Assembly (NCBI RefSeq): GCF_030812915.1
Contig: NZ_JAUSTQ010000010.1
Span: 36,259 to 100,258, forward strand
Length of the DNA: 64,000 nt
Direction of reading: 5' to 3'
Source: Alkalibacillus salilacus
GTDB taxonomy: Bacteria; Bacillota; Bacilli; Bacillales; Alkalibacillaceae
Part shown: positions 44,247-52,854 of the stretch, piece by piece
Layout of the letters: every line of letters starts with the position of its first letter
Numbering within the stretch: position 1 is the stretch's first letter
Program-made: the position numbers and the translations under genes
Notes under the pieces: model-generated
What the model was told of the DNA's origin: nothing
The model's database searches: none
What the model saw: the letters and a program-made list of their open reading frames with translations, nothing else

Positions 44247-44275
44247 TTGAAACAATCAAACCAAACAGGTATAAT
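44247..44275 (+). promoter_or_regulatory. rocD promoter
   Basis: TTGAAA (44247-44252) and TATAAT (44270-44275) with a 17-base spacer form a good housekeeping promoter. This differs from the sigma-L control of rocD in B. subtilis. Confidence 0.65.
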
Positions 44276-44346
44276 AACAGTTAGTGTAAGCCTTATCATT
44301 CGCGGAAAGAACCTTTTGAACCGCATTTATTATTAGGAGGGATTTC

Positions 44347-45537
44347 ATGACACGTAGTAGTGAAGAAATTATCCAACAAACTGATTATTTTGGCGCTAAT
44401 AATTACAAGCCACTGCCGATTGTCGTTTCGAAGGCAGAAGGCATATGGGTTGAAGACCCTGAAGGCAATCGTTATTTAGATATGTTAAGTGCCTATTCAG
44501 CCGTTAACCAAGGGCATCGCCACCCAAGAATTATTCAGGCGCTAAAAGATCAAGCTGACCGTGTAACATTAACATCGCGTGCCTTTCACAACGACCAACT
44601 CGGTCCATGGTATGAAAAAGTCTGTAAGTTAACTAATAAAGAGATGGCGCTTCCAATGAACACTGGAGCTGAAGCCGTAGAAACAGCCATCAAAGCTACA
44701 CGTCGCTGGGCCTATGACGTGAAGGGTGTTGAAGAGAATAAAGCTGAAATCATCGCTTGTGTCGGTAATTTCCACGGCCGGACGATGACACCTGTTTCTT
44801 TATCATCAGAAGAAGAGAATCAACGTGGTTTCGGACCTCTATTACCTGGTATTAAAATCGTGCCATACGGAGACACTGATGCATTAAGAGAAGCGATCAC
44901 TGAAAATACAGCTGGCTTTCTACTTGAGCCAATCCAAGGTGAAGCTGGTATTATCATGCCGCCTGAAGGTTACTTAAAAGAGGCTTATGAAATTTGCCAA
45001 GAAAATAATGTTTTATTCATAGCTGATGAAATTCAAGCAGGACTCGGTCGAACAGGCAAGATGTTTGCTTGCGATTGGGAAAATGTTGAACCTGATGTTC
45101 TCATTCTTGGAAAAGCACTTGGCGGAGGCGTCTTCCCTATTTCATGCGTTGTGGCTAATGAGGACATTCTTGGTGTATTTAACCCAGGTTCACATGGTTC
45201 CACTTTCGGGGGTAATCCACTAGCAAGTGCTGTATCATTAGCATCGCTTGAAGTATTAGAAGATGAAGAACTCGCAGAACGCTCATTAGAGCTTGGATCG
45301 TATATGCTGGAAGAACTACAGTCGATTAACAATCCTATTATTAAAGAAGTACGTGGTAAAGGATTATTTATTGGCGTTGAACTAACCGAACACGCTCGAC
45401 CATATTGTGAACAACTCAAGGAAAAAGGACTTTTATGTAAAGAAACGCATGATAACGTCATCCGTTTCGCCCCACCACTCATCATCGAAAAAGAAGATCT
45501 CAAATGGGCGATCGATAAAATTAAAGAAGTTCTATAA
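44347..45537 (+). CDS. rocD: Ornithine aminotransferase (RocD)
   Basis: RocD transfers the delta-amino group of ornithine to 2-oxoglutarate, giving glutamate semialdehyde in arginine breakdown or proline supply. The 396-residue class III PLP enzyme has [50 protein letters not shown] and the PLP lysine in [13 protein letters not shown]. The N-terminal NNYKPLPIV is RocD-like. No other roc gene is near. In a salt-tolerant species proline supply is a plausible use, by inference. GGAGGG precedes ATG. Confidence 0.95.
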   Translation: MTRSSEEIIQQTDYFGANNYKPLPIVVSKAEGIWVEDPEGNRYLDMLSAYSAVNQGHRHPRIIQALKDQADRVTLTSRAFHNDQLGPWYEKVCKLTNKEMALPMNTGAEAVETAIKATRRWAYDVKGVEENKAEIIACVGNFHGRTMTPVSLSSEEENQRGFGPLLPGIKIVPYGDTDALREAITENTAGFLLEPIQGEAGIIMPPEGYLKEAYEICQENNVLFIADEIQAGLGRTGKMFACDWENVEPDVLILGKALGGGVFPISCVVANEDILGVFNPGSHGSTFGGNPLASAVSLASLEVLEDEELAERSLELGSYMLEELQSINNPIIKEVRGKGLFIGVELTEHARPYCEQLKEKGLLCKETHDNVIRFAPPLIIEKEDLKWAIDKIKEVL

Positions 45538-45542
45538 GAACA

Positions 45543-45582
45543 GAAAAGCTCAATGTCGAAAGTTCGGCATTGAGCTTTTTTA
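45543..45582 (+). terminator. Terminator of rocD
   Basis: Arms AAAAGCTCAATG(T)CG and CG(G)CATTGAGCTTTT, then TTTT. Confidence 0.92.
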
Positions 45583-45594
45583 TATTCAGGAGGA

Positions 45595-45759
45595 CGATGA
45601 TAAATTAAAAATGGCGATGGTAAATGGATCTGACTCGATGGTAATCCATGTTAACTCGATGATAAATCACAAATCGCGATGGTAAACCGCGTTAACTCGA
45701 TGATATTCCACGAATCTCGATGATAAACCGCCCTCACTCGATGGTAAATCCATAACCGC
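45595..45759. repeat. Array C: eight units of 20-21 bp, CGATGRTAAA core
   Basis: Cores begin at 45595, 45615, 45636, 45657, 45677, 45698, 45718 and 45739 (steps of 20, 21, 21, 20, 21, 20, 21). Each starts CGATGRTA and most continue AAYC. The tail of about ten bases varies and often ends ACT. The array fills the gap between the rocD terminator and the 3' end of the FhuF-like gene. Confidence 0.85.
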
Positions 45760-45801
45760 ATCCATTCAAAAACGCATTTCTCCATAAGAAATGCGTTCGT
45801 T

Positions 45802-46617
45802 TTATAAAGAATAACTATTTGTTTGTTGACGTATTGCTTCATGCGTAGCACGGCAAGCTTCTTTATTGACCGCTAATTGGGGACAACCATTGCAATACTT
45901 TTCATCACTTGAGGCTTCAAAATTAAAACAACAAGTTGTCCGCACGCGTCTAAAAGTCTGTTCAGGGGCAATGTAATGATAGCCATTATAAAACCGTTGA
46001 ATCGGATTAAATCGTTCACCAAACACCTCGGGCGATAGTTGATGAATTAAGACGTTAAAATCTTCATAAAACTGATTCATAATCGTTGTATCATGATGCC
46101 AATCGACAACTGTTTCGTATATCCAATATATATAGACTACAATATTTTCCCACAAAATTGGCCGGGGAACCGCTGTGGCTTGGGAAATAGCTTGGACTAA
46201 TTCAGCTAATTGCTGAAATAATTGCTCAAAATATGCCTCTCGTTTCTCTTCCAATGCATCAGAACAATCTTCTCCAACCACATTCTTCAAATATAAATCA
46301 GGTAACCATAGGCCATCTTTCACTTTTGGTACTAGTGCTGTTCTGGACCAATCTAATGACATGGTAATGCGATCCGTCGAAAACGTATATAACGACGGTA
46401 CGACAAGTAGAAAACCTAACCGTTTTATTAATTGTGAACCAATAACAAAGTCACGATCTGTAGCAAAATTAGGTTTAATACGTTCAATCACATTACGCAA
46501 GTGAATTTCATTTAATAAATCAGAGATGTAGATTTCATTTTGTGGTTGTTCTGTCACAACACGAAATCGTTCTGATAAAACAGTTGTATCAATTCGCTTG
46601 AACTTGTTGTGCGGCAT
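45802..46617 (-). CDS. FhuF-like ferric siderophore reductase
   Basis: This protein of about 271 residues has a C-terminal Cys motif CCFNFEASSDEKYCNGCPQ, the C-C-x10-C-x2-C form that binds a [2Fe-2S] cluster in FhuF reductases. The larger N-terminal part fits the FhuF / IucA-IucC-C-terminal-like fold (ILWENIVVYIYWIYETV, FNPIQRFYNG). It is likely to reduce Fe(III) from the siderophore after import. It is last gene of the uptake operon; ATG 46615-46617, after GAAAGGTG, lies within the end of the ATPase gene, so they are coupled. Confidence 0.8.
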   Translation of the reverse strand: MPHNKFKRIDTTVLSERFRVVTEQPQNEIYISDLLNEIHLRNVIERIKPNFATDRDFVIGSQLIKRLGFLLVVPSLYTFSTDRITMSLDWSRTALVPKVKDGLWLPDLYLKNVVGEDCSDALEEKREAYFEQLFQQLAELVQAISQATAVPRPILWENIVVYIYWIYETVVDWHHDTTIMNQFYEDFNVLIHQLSPEVFGERFNPIQRFYNGYHYIAPEQTFRRVRTTCCFNFEASSDEKYCNGCPQLAVNKEACRATHEAIRQQTNSYSL

Positions 46618-47422
46618 AACGATTGGCACCTTTCATCTGCCGTTGTCTACTGTACGGAATACACATTGGTGCACCACAGATTGGGTCGCAGGTTACTTGA
46701 CATTGTAAGCCAAATACTGAATGAATCAACTGTGGCGTAATAATTTCATCAGGATTACCTTGTTCAAAAACACTTTTACCTTGAATGGCGACGATATGAT
46801 CCGCATAACGACAAGCTAAATTCAAGTCATGTAGAACCATCACAATCGTACGACCTTCTTGCTCATTTAGTTCACTAAGCAAATCTAAGATATCGATTTG
46901 ATGCGTTAAATCTAAGAATGTTGTCGGTTCGTCGAGCAAAATGATATCTGTATCTTGAGCTAAAGTCATGGCAATCCATGCACGTTGACGCTGACCACCA
47001 GATAGAGAATCTACCGTACGATCTTCAAATTCTTTAATACCTGTCACATCAAGAGCATATTGAACAGCTTCTTCATCCTCTTCGGACCACTGTTTATACC
47101 AACTTTGATAAGGGTAACGGCCTTGTTTTACAAGTTGTAGAACCGTTAATCCTTCTGGCGCTTGAGGTGATTGTGGCATGATCGCCAGTTGACGGGCGAT
47201 TTCTTTAGTTGATGTCTTGTCGATATCTTTACCCGCTAGTTCTACCGATCCGTCTTTCGGTTTTAATAAACGTGCAAGTGATTTTAATAATGTCGATTTT
47301 CCACAACCATTACTACCAATAAAAGCAGTAATTTCACCTTTTGGAATGGTTAAATCCAATTCTTCGATTACCAGTTCATCTTTATACCCGAGTGACAACT
47401 GTTCAGTTTGAATGGCTTTCAT
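46589..47422 (-). CDS. yusV: Ferric-siderophore ABC transporter ATPase (YusV/FecE type)
   Basis: This 277-residue ABC ATPase powers siderophore import by the two FecCD permeases. Walker A is GSNGCGKST, the signature is LSGGQRQRAWIAM, Walker B is DIILLDEPTTFLD and the switch His is in VLHDLNLA. The C-terminal tail CDPICGAPMCIPYSR is typical of YusV-like ATPases serving hydroxamate or carboxylate siderophores. ATG 47420-47422 is preceded by GAGAGGGG. It overlaps the FhuF-like gene by about 29 bases. Confidence 0.93.
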   Translation of the reverse strand: MKAIQTEQLSLGYKDELVIEELDLTIPKGEITAFIGSNGCGKSTLLKSLARLLKPKDGSVELAGKDIDKTSTKEIARQLAIMPQSPQAPEGLTVLQLVKQGRYPYQSWYKQWSEEDEEAVQYALDVTGIKEFEDRTVDSLSGGQRQRAWIAMTLAQDTDIILLDEPTTFLDLTHQIDILDLLSELNEQEGRTIVMVLHDLNLACRYADHIVAIQGKSVFEQGNPDEIITPQLIHSVFGLQCQVTCDPICGAPMCIPYSRQRQMKGANRYAAQQVQAN

Positions 47423-47446
47423 CAGACAAACCCCTCTCAAAAACCA

Positions 47447-48499
47447 TTATTTATGGCTCTTAAATAATAAATATATAAAGTAAGGTGCACCAATTAATGA
47501 TGTAAACACACCAACTGGGACCTCAAGTGGCATAAACAACATACGCCCTAAAATGTCAGCTAAGACAACAATCATTCCACCAACTAAGGCCGACACTGGA
47601 ATTAAAGCGCCGAACGCTGATCCAATGATTTTACGAGCGATATGTGGTGCCATTAAACCAACGAAACCAATACCACCCGCAAACGCCACCGCACCGCCAG
47701 CAAGTGATGTGCTTAATAGTAATAACATGAAACGATCGCGTTGCACTAATTGACCAGCATTTTTTGCTAAATCCTCACCTAATTCCTGCATATTTAAGCG
47801 TCTAGCATAAATAAACAAGATAAACGTAATGCCGAATACCCAAGGCGCAATTGTTGCAATTTCATTCCAATTTGTCCCGTTCACACTACCTGTTAACCAA
47901 ATAGTCGCTTTCGCAGCTGAATGAATCGGGCCTAAGATCATAACAAGAGACGTCAGAGCATCAGCTGCGGCCGCTACACCAACACCAATTAAAACGAGAC
48001 GAAATGGCGTGATGCGACCATTTTTCCAAGCTAAGAAATAAACAAGGAAACCAATAACGACTGCACCGATAAACGATGCTAACGGTAACCACTGAATACT
48101 CATTGTTAACGTATTACTACGGTCAGTATAAATCGCTAAAAAGATCACCGTAGTTAACGCGGCACCACCTGTGATTCCAATAATATCAGGTGATGCAAGT
48201 GGATTACGAATCAATCCTTGTAAAATCGCACCTGACATCGCAAGCGCAGCACCTGCTAACATCGATAACAGAATACGCGGCATTCGGAATGAGTTAACCA
48301 CTAAGTTTTGCATTTCTGTGCCTTGACCGATTACTGCTCGAATGACATCGACTGGCGAAATAAATAGCTGGCCAATCCCTAAGCTCACGATCATAAGCAC
48401 AATAGCTAAAAACGTTAACAAGGATATAATATAGAATGATTTTTTATCAATTAAAAAGGATACTTTTCCTAAACGAATCGGAAATTGTTTGTTACTCAT
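47447..48499 (-). CDS. FecCD-family siderophore permease 1
   Basis: This permease of 350 residues belongs to the FecCD family (YfhA/FhuG type) with nine or ten membrane helices. Signatures are FRMPRILLSMLAGAALAMSGAILQGLIRNPLASPDIIG and GFVGLMAPHIARKIIG, the second near the ATPase contact loop. It has a charged N-terminus (MSNKQFPIRLGKV). It overlaps the other permease by 8 bases. The two differ clearly, so a heterodimeric channel is expected. Confidence 0.93.
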   Translation of the reverse strand: MSNKQFPIRLGKVSFLIDKKSFYIISLLTFLAIVLMIVSLGIGQLFISPVDVIRAVIGQGTEMQNLVVNSFRMPRILLSMLAGAALAMSGAILQGLIRNPLASPDIIGITGGAALTTVIFLAIYTDRSNTLTMSIQWLPLASFIGAVVIGFLVYFLAWKNGRITPFRLVLIGVGVAAAADALTSLVMILGPIHSAAKATIWLTGSVNGTNWNEIATIAPWVFGITFILFIYARRLNMQELGEDLAKNAGQLVQRDRFMLLLLSTSLAGGAVAFAGGIGFVGLMAPHIARKIIGSAFGALIPVSALVGGMIVVLADILGRMLFMPLEVPVGVFTSLIGAPYFIYLLFKSHK

Positions 48500-49490
48500 T
48501 GATGCCCCTCCTTGCTATATAAATGAAGAAGGGAACGCCAACAAGCGCGATCATCACACCAACAGGGGCTTCCTGCGGATAAATAACATATCGTGCTGCA
48601 ATATCGGCTGATAAAAGTAACATCGCACCGATTATTGCACTGTAAGGAATCACCCATGAATAGCTAATGCCGGCAAACCACCGAGCAATATGGGGAATAA
48701 CAATTCCGATAAATCCGATTGGACCCGCAATTGCCACTGCACCGCCAGATAACAAAACAACGGCAAGCGCACCAGCTAATTTAATCAAGTACGTTTTTTG
48801 GCCTAGACCCTTGGCTAATTCCTCACCCATAACCAGGACATTTAAATGTTTTCCTAGTAACAAGGCAACAAACCAGCCAACAACTAGATAGGGTAAGACA
48901 GACATTAAGATTTCTAAACTACGACCTTGGACAGACCCAGTTAACCAAAACAAAACCTGTTCAAGCGCGGTCTCGTTCATCGCTAGCATCCCTTGCGTCA
49001 TGGATGAGAATAGGGCTGCAATCGCAGCACCTGCTAACGTGATTTTAATCGGCGTTAAACCATCACTACCTAATGATCCTAAAAGATAGACAGTTACTGA
49101 TGCAACTGCAGCACCCGCGAATGCGAACCAGGCAAATGATTGTAATGATGTAATGCCTAAAAACGTTACACCAAATACAACAAAGAAACTGGCACCTGCG
49201 TTCACACCAAAAATAGTTGGTGATGCAAGCGGGTTATTTGTTAGGCCTTGCATAATCGCTCCCGCAATTGCAAGACTTGCACCAACAGCTGCGGCGATTA
49301 AAGACCTGGGAATTCGGTTATCCTGTATAATATAATGTTCGTTTGATTCATCAAAATTTGTAAATGAATCGATGATCATCTGAGATGTAATATCGGTATA
49401 CCCATATAAAACACTCGCCCACATAAGTATGAGCACGATCACCAAACCAATAATAAGTCCTAATCCTTTAAGTGCATTGCTTTTTAACAT
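48492..49490 (-). CDS. FecCD-family siderophore permease 2
   Basis: This 332-residue FecCD permease (YfiZ type) has signatures IPRSLIAAAVGASLAIAGAIMQGLTNNPLASPTIFG and GFIGIVIPHIARWFAG. It is first gene of the minus-strand block (permease, permease, ATPase, reductase). Its promoter region is shared with the divergent lipoprotein gene and carries Fur-box-like palindromes. The substrate is probably a hydroxamate or citrate-type siderophore, by likeness to YfiYZ-YfhA of B. subtilis. Confidence 0.93.
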   Translation of the reverse strand: MLKSNALKGLGLIIGLVIVLILMWASVLYGYTDITSQMIIDSFTNFDESNEHYIIQDNRIPRSLIAAAVGASLAIAGAIMQGLTNNPLASPTIFGVNAGASFFVVFGVTFLGITSLQSFAWFAFAGAAVASVTVYLLGSLGSDGLTPIKITLAGAAIAALFSSMTQGMLAMNETALEQVLFWLTGSVQGRSLEILMSVLPYLVVGWFVALLLGKHLNVLVMGEELAKGLGQKTYLIKLAGALAVVLLSGGAVAIAGPIGFIGIVIPHIARWFAGISYSWVIPYSAIIGAMLLLSADIAARYVIYPQEAPVGVMIALVGVPFFIYIARRGINE

Positions 49491-49542
49491 CGTGAAGATA
49501 TACCTTTCTCACTCTTCTCTTTCATGTCCTATATTACGTTAA

Positions 49543-49583
49543 TTGATAATGAATGTCAATTTAATTGAAAGTCATTTTCAATT
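49543..49583 (-). promoter_or_regulatory. Fur-box-like palindromes for the minus-strand uptake operon
   Basis: TTGATAATGAATGTCAA (49543-49559) and ATTGAAAGTCATTTTCAAT (about 49565-49583) both resemble the Fur core TGATAATNATTATCA. They lie 50-95 bases upstream of permease 2. Confidence 0.7.
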
Positions 49584-49588
49584 ATTTG

Positions 49589-49646
49589 TTGACAGGTTAA
49601 GTGAAGCCATATATGATAATAGATGTAATTGATAATCATTATCACT
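49589..49646 (+). promoter_or_regulatory. Promoter and Fur box of the siderophore-binding lipoprotein
   Basis: TTGACA (49589-49594) and TATGAT (49612-49617) are spaced by 17 bases. TTGATAATCATTATCA just after the -10 is a near-perfect Fur box covering the transcription start. Iron should repress strongly. Confidence 0.88.
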
Positions 49647-49673
49647 AAAACAACATATAAAGGGGCTTATCGC

Positions 49674-50678
49674 ATGAGGAAATTACTTATTTTATTCGCT
49701 TTTGTGTCATTTACACTCTTCTTAGCTGCTTGTGGAGGCAACGATTCTGAAGAAGAAACGACAAATGAAAGCGGAGATCAAGAATCATCTGAAGAAACAG
49801 AAGACAACAGTGAATCAGAAGGAAATGGCGATTCTTACGTTGTTGAGCACGCCATGGGTGAAACAGAGATTGAAGGGCAACCAGAAGATATTGTCATTTT
49901 AACCAACCATGGTACAGAAGCACTACTTGAACTAGGTATCACACCAGTTGGTGCGGTTGAATCATGGACAGGTGATCCTTGGTACGACCATATTGAAGAT
50001 GACATGGAAGGCGTTAATGTCGTCGGTCTTGAGAACGACATCTCACTTGAAAGCATTGCCGAGTTAGATCCAGACTTAATTATTGGTAATAAAATGCGTC
50101 AAGAAGACCAATATGAGTCATTAAGTCAAATTGCACCTACTGTCTTTGAAGAAACTCTGCGTGGTGATTGGAAAGTCAACTTCGAACTAATTGCTGAGGC
50201 GGTTGGTATGCCTGAAAAAGGTCAAGAAGTACTCGATAATTACAACCAAAAAGTTGATCAACTATCAGATGACTTAGAAGCAAATGACAAACTTGACACA
50301 GAAGTATCGATTGTACGCTTCATGGCCGGAGACGTTCGTATCTATCATAAAGATTCATTCTCAGGCATCATCATTGATGAAGTTGGTTTAGCTCGCCCTG
50401 AAGCACAGGATGTTGATGATTTTGCAGCTCAAAACGTCACGAAAGAACGAATCGACGAAATGGATGGAGATGCAATCTTCTATTTCACTTACGAAACGGG
50501 TGATGGCGAAGCATCGACAGTCGAAGAAGAATGGATTGAAGATCCACTATGGAACAACTTAGAAGCCGTTCAAAACGACAACGCTTATAAAGTTAGTGAC
50601 ACAATTTGGAACACAGCTGGTGGCGTTCGCGCTGCTAAATTGATGCTCGAAGATTTAGAGGAGCACCTTTTAAACTAA
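49674..50678 (+). CDS. Siderophore-binding lipoprotein (YfiY/FecB type)
   Basis: This 334-residue solute-binding lipoprotein has the lipobox LAACGG (Cys20) after a short signal, then an acidic Glu/Ser/Asn linker to about residue 55, then a two-lobed periplasmic-binding domain with VILTNHGTEALLELGITPVGAVE, DLIIGNKMRQ and IWNTAGGVRAAKLML at the end. YfiY of B. subtilis, which takes schizokinen-type siderophores, is the nearest model. ATG 49674 follows AAAGGGG. It is divergent from permease genes and under its own Fur box. Confidence 0.93.
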   Translation: MRKLLILFAFVSFTLFLAACGGNDSEEETTNESGDQESSEETEDNSESEGNGDSYVVEHAMGETEIEGQPEDIVILTNHGTEALLELGITPVGAVESWTGDPWYDHIEDDMEGVNVVGLENDISLESIAELDPDLIIGNKMRQEDQYESLSQIAPTVFEETLRGDWKVNFELIAEAVGMPEKGQEVLDNYNQKVDQLSDDLEANDKLDTEVSIVRFMAGDVRIYHKDSFSGIIIDEVGLARPEAQDVDDFAAQNVTKERIDEMDGDAIFYFTYETGDGEASTVEEEWIEDPLWNNLEAVQNDNAYKVSDTIWNTAGGVRAAKLMLEDLEEHLLN

Positions 50679-50704
50679 GCATTCAAATACATGACATATA
50701 ATGA

Positions 50705-50743
50705 AAAAGCATTGAATCAGACCCCCGATTCAATGCTTTTTTT
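50705..50743 (+). terminator. Terminator of the siderophore-binding gene
   Basis: Arms AAAAGCATTGAATC and GATTCAATGCTTTT around AGACCCCC, then T. Confidence 0.93.
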
Positions 50744-50818
50744 ACTATATTTTTGTTTTCGCCGTAAACAGTAGCAATCGCACCATATATACGAGCAACC
50801 AACCTGTCAATACAATTA

Positions 50819-50854
50819 AAAAACGCCCGAGTTAAGTAACTCAGGCGTTTTATC
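50819..50854 (-). terminator. Terminator of the small membrane-protein pair
   Basis: Arms AAAACGCC(C)GAGTTA and TAACTC(A)GGCGTTTT. T-runs are on both strands. Confidence 0.85.
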
Positions 50855-50857
50855 ATA

Positions 50858-51103
50858 TTAAATAAAATCTAAAATTGCACTAAAGAACACAAACACAGCT
50901 AATGCTGCAATGAGTGCCCCAAACCCTTTTCTTCCTTCAACAAGACGGCGTGCTGACATTAAACCGAGCATAACACTTCCTGTCAGTAGCGCAACCGTCA
51001 TATACCAATCGTTACTAGCAATAAAATATAGAATGATAAATAACATCGTTCCAAATGAGAATATAATTTCTGTAATAAGTAGTTTTCGAGCTGATTCAGA
51101 CAT
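50858..51103 (-). CDS. 81-residue small membrane protein
   Basis: It has three hydrophobic helices (LLITEIIFSFGTMLFIILYFIA, WYMTVALLTGSVMLGLMSA and FGALIAALAVFVFFSAIL) and a short charged N-terminus. I do not recognise the family. AAAGGAG precedes ATG. It is the second of two adjacent small membrane genes (13 bp apart), likely one operon and perhaps one complex. Confidence 0.7.
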   Translation of the reverse strand: MSESARKLLITEIIFSFGTMLFIILYFIASNDWYMTVALLTGSVMLGLMSARRLVEGRKGFGALIAALAVFVFFSAILDFI

Positions 51104-51116
51104 TGATTTCGCTCCT

Positions 51117-51395
51117 TTAAGCCATTAATAGATAAACAAGATATATAGCAATCGTAATACTACCAACCGATTGAATGATCTTGTTATATTTTGTTTTTGA
51201 AACTAATTCACCAATGAATAACGCCATATACATAGTTCCGCAAACTAGCAGTAATATAATAAAGAATTCCATGACTTCACCGATCATTAGCGGGTGAAAC
51301 ACTTCTCCATTCATATTAAGCATGACGAAAATCATAATACCTACCAATAATGTAAACAATCGTGATAGCGTTTCATTTCCCTTGACTTCAGCCAT
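51117..51395 (-). CDS. 92-residue small membrane protein
   Basis: It has three hydrophobic helices (LFTLLVGIMIFVMLNMNG, FFIILLLVCGTMYMALFIGEL and IGSVTIAIYLVYLLM-like end) with a Lys-rich link (VSKTKYNKI). No family is recognised. AGAGGTG precedes the ATG. It is first in the pair with the 81-residue protein. Confidence 0.7.
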   Translation of the reverse strand: MAEVKGNETLSRLFTLLVGIMIFVMLNMNGEVFHPLMIGEVMEFFIILLLVCGTMYMALFIGELVSKTKYNKIIQSVGSITIAIYLVYLLMA

Positions 51396-51468
51396 AAAGC
51401 ACCTCTACTCTTTTCAATCTTTCCGTCATATATTGTAACGAATTTTCACCTAAAATACCATGAAAAAC

Positions 51469-52620
51469 TTATGAAGAAGATTGTTTCATAGATTGTGCTT
51501 TCCCATACGTTAACGAACGGTACACCCATTCAAAAGGTCCAAACCGATACCGCTTCACGTACCATACACTAAACAAGATTTGTACACTATAAACCATCAG
51601 TACATACACGACCAACTGCCATAGTGATAAGTCACCATAAAAGCCAAGGCCAACACCATAGAAGAATAAAAAGGCTATAATCGACTGCATTAAATAATTC
51701 GTCAACGATAATTTCCCAACAGCTGCAAGCCAGGTCACTGTTAACTTAGGCAAGATCACAAGTCCAATTAAAAAATAAAAGAAACTCGAAAACGAACCAC
51801 CTATACTCTGCTTCGTAAAATCAAACCATTCTGGGTTCCCCATAAAATGTGGCGCGATTTTAAATAGAAAGAAAATGACTCCTGAAATGAGTATCCACTT
51901 ACGAATCGCCTTCATATATTCCTGAGGCTGATCAATCCAACCTGCCTTCACAACAATGACTCCTAGTAAAAACATTGGCATAATCGTGAGAACCATAATA
52001 ATGATTTGCATCGGATTAAACATCACAAGCCAATCAGTTAAATTACGTGAAAAAATGTCTGAGTAATCGCCGTTATAAAATGTCATCGACTGATGAATAG
52101 CAACAGTATCACGATAGGTACTTAAATAGTCTCGCATTCCATAATTCATAAGCGTCATTAAAATCGTGACACTACCAAGCATTGACACAGCCCACGTGAC
52201 AAGCGTGCGAATTGATTTATGTATTAATGGAATGGTTAATAATCCAACGATACTATACGTTAATAAAATATCGCCATACCAAATAAGCAGCCCATGTAAT
52301 AAGCCAAATAATCCGAGTGCTAACATTCGCCTCGTAAGCACCCGTTTCATCTGATCAGGTTGTCGCTCTTCAAGACGCCTTGCCATCAACGCAAGACCAA
52401 GGCCGAACAACAACGCAAATAATGGATAAAAACTCGCTTGGAAGAGCATATCAATGATTGGCAAAATCCAGCCACTACCTTCACCATCATAAAACGTGTC
52501 GATTCCCCCGTACATAAAATGTGGTGAGTTAAATGACAACACATTGACCATTAAAATCCCGAATAATGCGAACCCTCGAATCGCATCAATCGACTGAATA
52601 CGCTTCTCCGTCGCTTCCAT
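51469..52620 (-). CDS. DUF418 / YeiB-family membrane protein
   Basis: This 383-residue, about ten-helix protein belongs to DUF418 (YeiB-like), a group related to acyltransferase_3 membrane enzymes. The N-terminal RIQSIDAIRGFALFGILMVN is the family mark. LLHGLLIWYGDILLTYSIVGLL and the C-terminal LSLTNYLMQSIIAFLFF with FGPFEWVYRSLTYGK are further conserved parts. The role is unknown; envelope modification is a guess. An array of 21-bp repeats lies upstream. Confidence 0.87.
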   Translation of the reverse strand: MEATEKRIQSIDAIRGFALFGILMVNVLSFNSPHFMYGGIDTFYDGEGSGWILPIIDMLFQASFYPLFALLFGLGLALMARRLEERQPDQMKRVLTRRMLALGLFGLLHGLLIWYGDILLTYSIVGLLTIPLIHKSIRTLVTWAVSMLGSVTILMTLMNYGMRDYLSTYRDTVAIHQSMTFYNGDYSDIFSRNLTDWLVMFNPMQIIIMVLTIMPMFLLGVIVVKAGWIDQPQEYMKAIRKWILISGVIFFLFKIAPHFMGNPEWFDFTKQSIGGSFSSFFYFLIGLVILPKLTVTWLAAVGKLSLTNYLMQSIIAFLFFYGVGLGFYGDLSLWQLVVYVLMVYSVQILFSVWYVKRYRFGPFEWVYRSLTYGKAQSMKQSSS

Positions 52621-52679
52621 AACTTCCGCTCCCTTTTTTTGAGTTCATTATAACACGACATTACCAATAACTGACTAAA

Positions 52680-52825
52680 TGATGATAAATTAGCATAACT
52701 TGATGGAAAACGGGCTATAGTCGATGGTATTGGTTAAATGCCGATGATAAAGCCCACCGAGTCGATGGTAAACATCTCTAACTCAATGGAATCCCTCTAC
52801 AAGGCGATGGAAAACCTGAAATCAA
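52680..52825. repeat. Array D: seven units of 20-21 bp, CGATGGTAAA core
   Basis: Cores begin at 52680, 52701, 52722, 52742, 52763, 52784 and 52805. They read TGATGATAAA, TGATGGAAAA, CGATGGTATT, CGATGATAAA, CGATGGTAAA, CAATGGAATC and CGATGGAAAA. The array is in the gap between two genes on the same (minus) strand, right after the P-type ATPase stop. Confidence 0.82.
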
Positions 52826-52854
52826 ACGTCCCCTATTATCCAGTCCTTAATCTA

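Noticed and set aside
45407..45685. Plus-strand frame running from the end of rocD into array C, with SMVIHVN and SMINHKS heptads
   Set aside because: It overlaps rocD in another frame, has no start signal, crosses the rocD terminator and ends at the first unit-length change.
45595..45759. CRISPR array as explanation for the regular repeats
   Set aside because: The period of 20-21 bases is too short for repeat plus spacer, the units are degenerate, and no cas gene is present.
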